From contig VCMS01000021.1 in NCBI GenBank assembly GCA_022539475.1, positions 468,861 to 532,860 of the forward strand: a stretch of DNA of 64,000 nt, read 5' to 3'. Origin of the DNA: Gracilaria domingensis. Its lineage: Eukaryota > Rhodophyta > Florideophyceae > Gracilariales > Gracilariaceae. Positions 60,657-64,000 of this stretch are shown here, piece by piece. A model generated the notes under the pieces. That model made no database searches. It had not been told where the DNA came from and worked only from the letters and a program-made list of their open reading frames with translations. Each line of letters opens with the position of its first letter. The first letter of the stretch is position 1. The position numbers and the translations under genes were made by a program.

Positions 60657-63185
60657 TCATGTTTTTGAACTGGACATACTTGAAACACAATGTTGAAGAG
60701 CTCGTAAAGTGAAAGAACGCCCTCTCATTGCAAACCAAGGAAGCTGTGTGGAAGTTCCTGGTAAACCTGGATTACGCTGGTAAGGAGTATTGCCATTCCA
60801 TTGCTTTCTAACATGTCCGTGCTCAATGGAGCGAATAGTTTCCTCCACAGCCGTTGCTGTTCTTCTGGAAGTCTTTTTGTAGTGTCTCTTAAATAGAAGG
60901 TGTGCATGTTCGTATATGCCTGCGTCGTAGTACTTGATACTTCCCAGACGGCGAATATCGTCCACGAGATGATCGAGAAGATGAAACTTCAGAGTTCCCA
61001 GTCTGGAGGGATGAAAATCCGCCAGAGTCTTTGTTGCGGAACGCTTGAAGGCTTCAATCTCCGAACTAAGACACAGGAGAGAGCTTTCAGTCCAATAAGG
61101 GTCACGATTGTATCTGAATAAGGTCGAAAGCAAGTCCGAGTACTGAGAGAAAACGGTTGTGATTGGGGCAACGTCCTGTTCTCCACAGCATATGTCAAAG
61201 AATGCTCCTATGAAGGGGAAGACCATGTCAAGTGCTTTGTAGTTTTTGGCCTCCAGCATTCCACGGAGACCGTCTTTCGTGAAGATACCATTCAAAGATT
61301 TGCCTTTCTCCTGCGTGGAGAAATCGATATGTAAACCTTTGGCAGGAGAATCGCGTTCTATGGCAGCTAGAATTGCGTTTGCATGGTTCAGGAGTTGGGT
61401 GCGTATCGTTCGAAATGAACGCGATGTAGATGTTCCTATTGTGGTGCAGAGGGTGTCTGACTGCAGTCTCTCGATTGTGGCCGTTTTTATCAGCTTTGAG
61501 ATGCCGAGATGCAAGTTGTGTAATGGTTCGAATGAGAACAGACTGTATGGGGACAATCCCGGGATCATTCCAAGGCTTACAGAAGTTTCGAGGAACGAAG
61601 GAATGAGAGATATGGAATTTGAACGCATCAGAGTATCCGCTTGAGATCTCCTCTCCCTCGCACGACGTGGACGTCTTTCCGCCTCGTCTTTTTGTGCATG
61701 TTGCAAGATAGCTGTGTATGTCTTTCGGATGCTTTTCGTGTGCTTTTGAGAACGTCCGTTGAATGAGGTGGGAATAGGACTGCATAAAGATGAACGAGGG
61801 GCTTTGCATCTATGACACGGGCTTTCCGTTTTGGTCCCATGAAGAATAGACAGAATGTCCTTAGCCTCAGGAATATCCGCACAATAACTTGCAAGCAGAG
61901 GATGGCACACTCGACTTAGTTTGTCTTCGCCGATGAACTGAAAACCTTTCTGCGTGAGATTTAGAATGGGCTCCAGGACTTGAAGAAGAGATTCTTGAAG
62001 GATTTGCATCCTGGACTCGCGTAGAGACTTGCTAGAAACAAATGGCATTGCGTCTGCTTCAGATGCGGAAACCTCGATCAGTGTGGTAGGGAAGTATGCC
62101 ACTACTGTGAGGTCATCACGGATACACTTACGGCGAAGCTCGTCAGAGAAGTTGAGAAATATGAGGTGAAGAGGATAGGCGGTAACCGATGTTTGCTTTA
62201 GAATTGTTGAAGACTTATCGGTGTATACCTGCAGAAGACCTACGAAAGATTCACTGTAACTTATTTCTTGGGAGTACCACACTATTCTACTATCCAAAGA
62301 GCCCATGACTATTTCCTTAAGTTTTGAGGTGGCGTCTCTTGCGAGAGAGCCGGACATGGGGTGAGATATTTTCGTGGAGTGGGTCTGAGGTATAGGGTGG
62401 AAGAATGTGTTTTCGTTGTTAGCCAACTGGAGCTGTTTCACAAGTGTCTGAACGGGGTCTCTCGTGTAGAGGGTGGCGCTGAACTTACATTCTTCTGGCG
62501 AGACAGTTCTTCGATTGAAACCGTCCATTGAGGCGTATCGTTCGAAAATGGCGTTCTTCAGTTCTGTACAGCGCTTGGAACTTGTTATGGTCTCGTTCAA
62601 TCGCTTTTGCGAGAATCGCAGGTCCCGAAGTAGCCCAATTAGCTCGTCTGCCTCACGATGACCAAGGTTGGAAGCTACTGAAGCCAGACAAACCGTGAGA
62701 TAATCCATATGCAAATCACCGAGGGCCTCCTCAGAAGGCACTGGGCGGGAACTGCTTCCGTGTTCTCGCTCTAATGACGCGGGACCCGGGGAAGGAGAAA
62801 CACAATGCGAAGTGTCCGGAATGGGAGGGGCGCACGGAGTGGGGTCAACGATGTCCTCGGACACCGGAGGCTCTGGAAGGCGACAAGGGGCAGTGACCGT
62901 TTCGGAAGATGCGGGCGGGGGCGCGGAAAGCTTGAGACGCTTGCTTCTCCGAATGGGCCGGCTATTTTCGTCTTCCAGCGCTGCTTTCAGACGAAACGGG
63001 CAATGGTTGACATGCTGTTGAAGAGATAAGACTCCTCGGCGAGTAACGAAGGGGCACCCACGCTTCTTATGTGTACAGTAGTAGACCATGGGAAGAAGAA
63101 ATGAACGAGAAACGACGACAAAGACTGCAAGGGAAGGTTTTAAGAAGGAAGAAGGAGGTCGGGCGACAGTCAAGATCGACGTCAT
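60657..63185 (-). CDS. Plavaka/KDZ-like transposase
   Basis: 842-residue open frame, with a second in-frame ATG at 63089 (MVYYCTHKKRGC). An N-terminal zinc finger (CPF...HVNHCP) is followed by a Ser/Pro linker. The core matches the Plavaka pattern: LYTRDPVQTLVKQL, LLQVYTDKSSTILKQT, YPLHLIFLNFSDELRRK, CHPLLASYCADIPEAKDI, CHRCKAPRSSL and later FSFEPLHNLHLGISK and YYDAGIYEHAHLLFKR. The frame is intact over 2.5 kb, so the copy is fairly young. At its end a shifted frame (60540-60720) reads on in a coding-like way, suggesting a frameshift near the C-terminus or a longer protein. Confidence 0.75.
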   Translation of the reverse strand: MTSILTVARPPSSFLKPSLAVFVVVSRSFLLPMVYYCTHKKRGCPFVTRRGVLSLQQHVNHCPFRLKAALEDENSRPIRRSKRLKLSAPPPASSETVTAPCRLPEPPVSEDIVDPTPCAPPIPDTSHCVSPSPGPASLEREHGSSSRPVPSEEALGDLHMDYLTVCLASVASNLGHREADELIGLLRDLRFSQKRLNETITSSKRCTELKNAIFERYASMDGFNRRTVSPEECKFSATLYTRDPVQTLVKQLQLANNENTFFHPIPQTHSTKISHPMSGSLARDATSKLKEIVMGSLDSRIVWYSQEISYSESFVGLLQVYTDKSSTILKQTSVTAYPLHLIFLNFSDELRRKCIRDDLTVVAYFPTTLIEVSASEADAMPFVSSKSLRESRMQILQESLLQVLEPILNLTQKGFQFIGEDKLSRVCHPLLASYCADIPEAKDILSILHGTKTESPCHRCKAPRSSLCSPIPTSFNGRSQKHTKSIRKTYTAILQHAQKDEAERRPRRARERRSQADTLMRSNSISLIPSFLETSVSLGMIPGLSPYSLFSFEPLHNLHLGISKLIKTATIERLQSDTLCTTIGTSTSRSFRTIRTQLLNHANAILAAIERDSPAKGLHIDFSTQEKGKSLNGIFTKDGLRGMLEAKNYKALDMVFPFIGAFFDICCGEQDVAPITTVFSQYSDLLSTLFRYNRDPYWTESSLLCLSSEIEAFKRSATKTLADFHPSRLGTLKFHLLDHLVDDIRRLGSIKYYDAGIYEHAHLLFKRHYKKTSRRTATAVEETIRSIEHGHVRKQWNGNTPYQRNPGLPGTSTQLPWFAMRGRSFTLRALQHCVSSMSSSKT

Positions 63186-64000
63186 GCTGAGAGCTGAGAA
63201 CGGAGAATATATTTTGAGTTTAAATCACGTGCTTTCGTTCAAAAAGGAACGTAGGTACACGTCGACCTCAACACAAGGGTGTACTTCTCGTATTATCTAC
63301 CACTGGTTGTAAACCTGCGGTTTCCCAACATTGTACGCTGTACACTTGTCCAATCTCGCACAGAAAAATAAATCTCTTCCCTCCGCCGCCGCGGCCGCCC
63401 GTCCGACGTCCGACATTCTGTTACCGTCGTGATCCGTGCCATCCTCGCGTTCTACTCCGCTCCGTCGTACGTTTTTCCGCCCTCGCACTCGCTACGAAGT
63501 AGCGTGCTGAGAAAGAGAATGAAGTACACTTCATCTCTGCTTAATGGATTCCATTAAGCGGACATGAAGCGTACCTCATTCTCTTTCTCCGCCCTCGTCG
63601 GACGCCTCCATAAAGCGGACAGCATCCGTATCTCACGGATGTATTCCGTGCAGTCTTTCCGTGCAGTCTTTTCGTACGTGCTTCCATATCCTTCTACGTA
63701 TCTTTGTTCTAAACTAACCAATCCTCACCACGTCTCTTCGCGCTCTGCGACATGCAAACGGCAGGAAAAAGGCTTTGGGTTACTTTTGCGAGTTACTAGG
63801 TCTCTCGACTTTTCTTGCGCAACGTTTCTGTTTTGCTCTATCAATGGTACGTTCCATCGCATTTCAAATGTATCCAACGAAGCATTGACTAACTTATGGA
63901 TACTTTCTGCTTGCGTATACAGGTAAACGACCAATTTCATTTCGTCTCTCAAGATCGATCTCTGGCTGTTCGGGATAGGCGATTCTGGTATTTGGTTGGG
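63186..64000. other. Intergenic with a foldback
   Basis: Upstream of the transposase gene. It contains the 26-bp-armed hairpin at 63509-63589 and the short palindromic CGCTAC-GAA-GTAGCG at 63489-63503. No gene is recognised to the window end. Confidence 0.4.
63509..63589. repeat. Nested hairpin, 26-bp outer arms
   Basis: The outer arms 63509-63534 and 63564-63589 pair with two mismatches. Inside is a perfect GCTTAATGGA / TCCATTAAGC (63539-63548, 63550-63559). The whole 81 bases can fold into one long stem. Confidence 0.8.

Noticed and set aside
63564-63926. 120-codon open frame near the right end
   Set aside because: Starts inside the foldback at 63509-63589 and has no protein-like features.
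1-64000. CRISPR arrays, operons, Shine-Dalgarno sites, prophage
   Set aside because: Introns, plastid targeting and eukaryotic gene families show nuclear DNA; no regular spacer-repeat array was seen.

Overview
The window is nuclear DNA of a photosynthetic eukaryote, most likely a red alga. Genes sit singly on both strands with their own promoters and no operons. Ten short GT-AG introns (75-108 bp) can be placed from the sequence, several with a CTAAC-like branch site. Several products look plastid-targeted (PAP/fibrillin, TatB/Hcf106-like, ABC1-like kinase, phosphoglycerate dehydrogenase, aldo/keto reductase, PPR protein), and one is a carbohydrate sulfotransferase of the kind that could serve sulfated galactan walls. 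The red-algal placement is inference; no rRNA or organellar marker is present to prove it.

Layout. 1-11.6 kb: a small two-exon protein, XPD/RAD3 helicase, UDP-glucose pyrophosphorylase and a PPR protein diverging from a GC-rich promoter, a PAP/fibrillin protein, and a 55-residue protein with a myristoylation-type start. 11.9-14.6 kb: a broken reading frame of unknown origin flanked by related repeats. 14.6-37.3 kb: dense housekeeping block with AP endonuclease, MED9-like Mediator subunit, MCM7 (palindromic E2F-type site upstream), sulfotransferase, PEX12 (RING in two small 3' exons), TatB-like, BUD23 methyltransferase, SerA, ABC1K kinase, a small plastid-type protein, aldo/keto reductase, N-myristoyltransferase and a C2H2 zinc-finger protein. 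37.3-40.2 kb: gene-free, with a hAT-type miniature element bearing an 8-bp target duplication and a 46-bp-armed perfect palindrome. 40.3-43.0 kb: EF-hand / TKL kinase / ankyrin fusion. 44.2-47.6 kb: CSB/ERCC6. 48.2-54.9 kb: decayed DNA transposons (PiggyBac-like, two pogo-like). 55.1-58.7 kb: ribulose-phosphate epimerase, then two adjacent genes, each interrupted by one in-frame TGA. 58.7-63.2 kb: an unassigned ORF, a nested foldback element and a Plavaka/KDZ-like transposase gene.

Themes: three DNA-repair genes (XPD, CSB, APE1) plus MCM7; plastid biogenesis and metabolism; and N-myristoylation, with the transferase and two candidate substrates in one window. The most interesting items for follow-up are the EF-hand-TKL-ankyrin fusion, the paired in-frame TGA genes, and the foldback and MITE structures.
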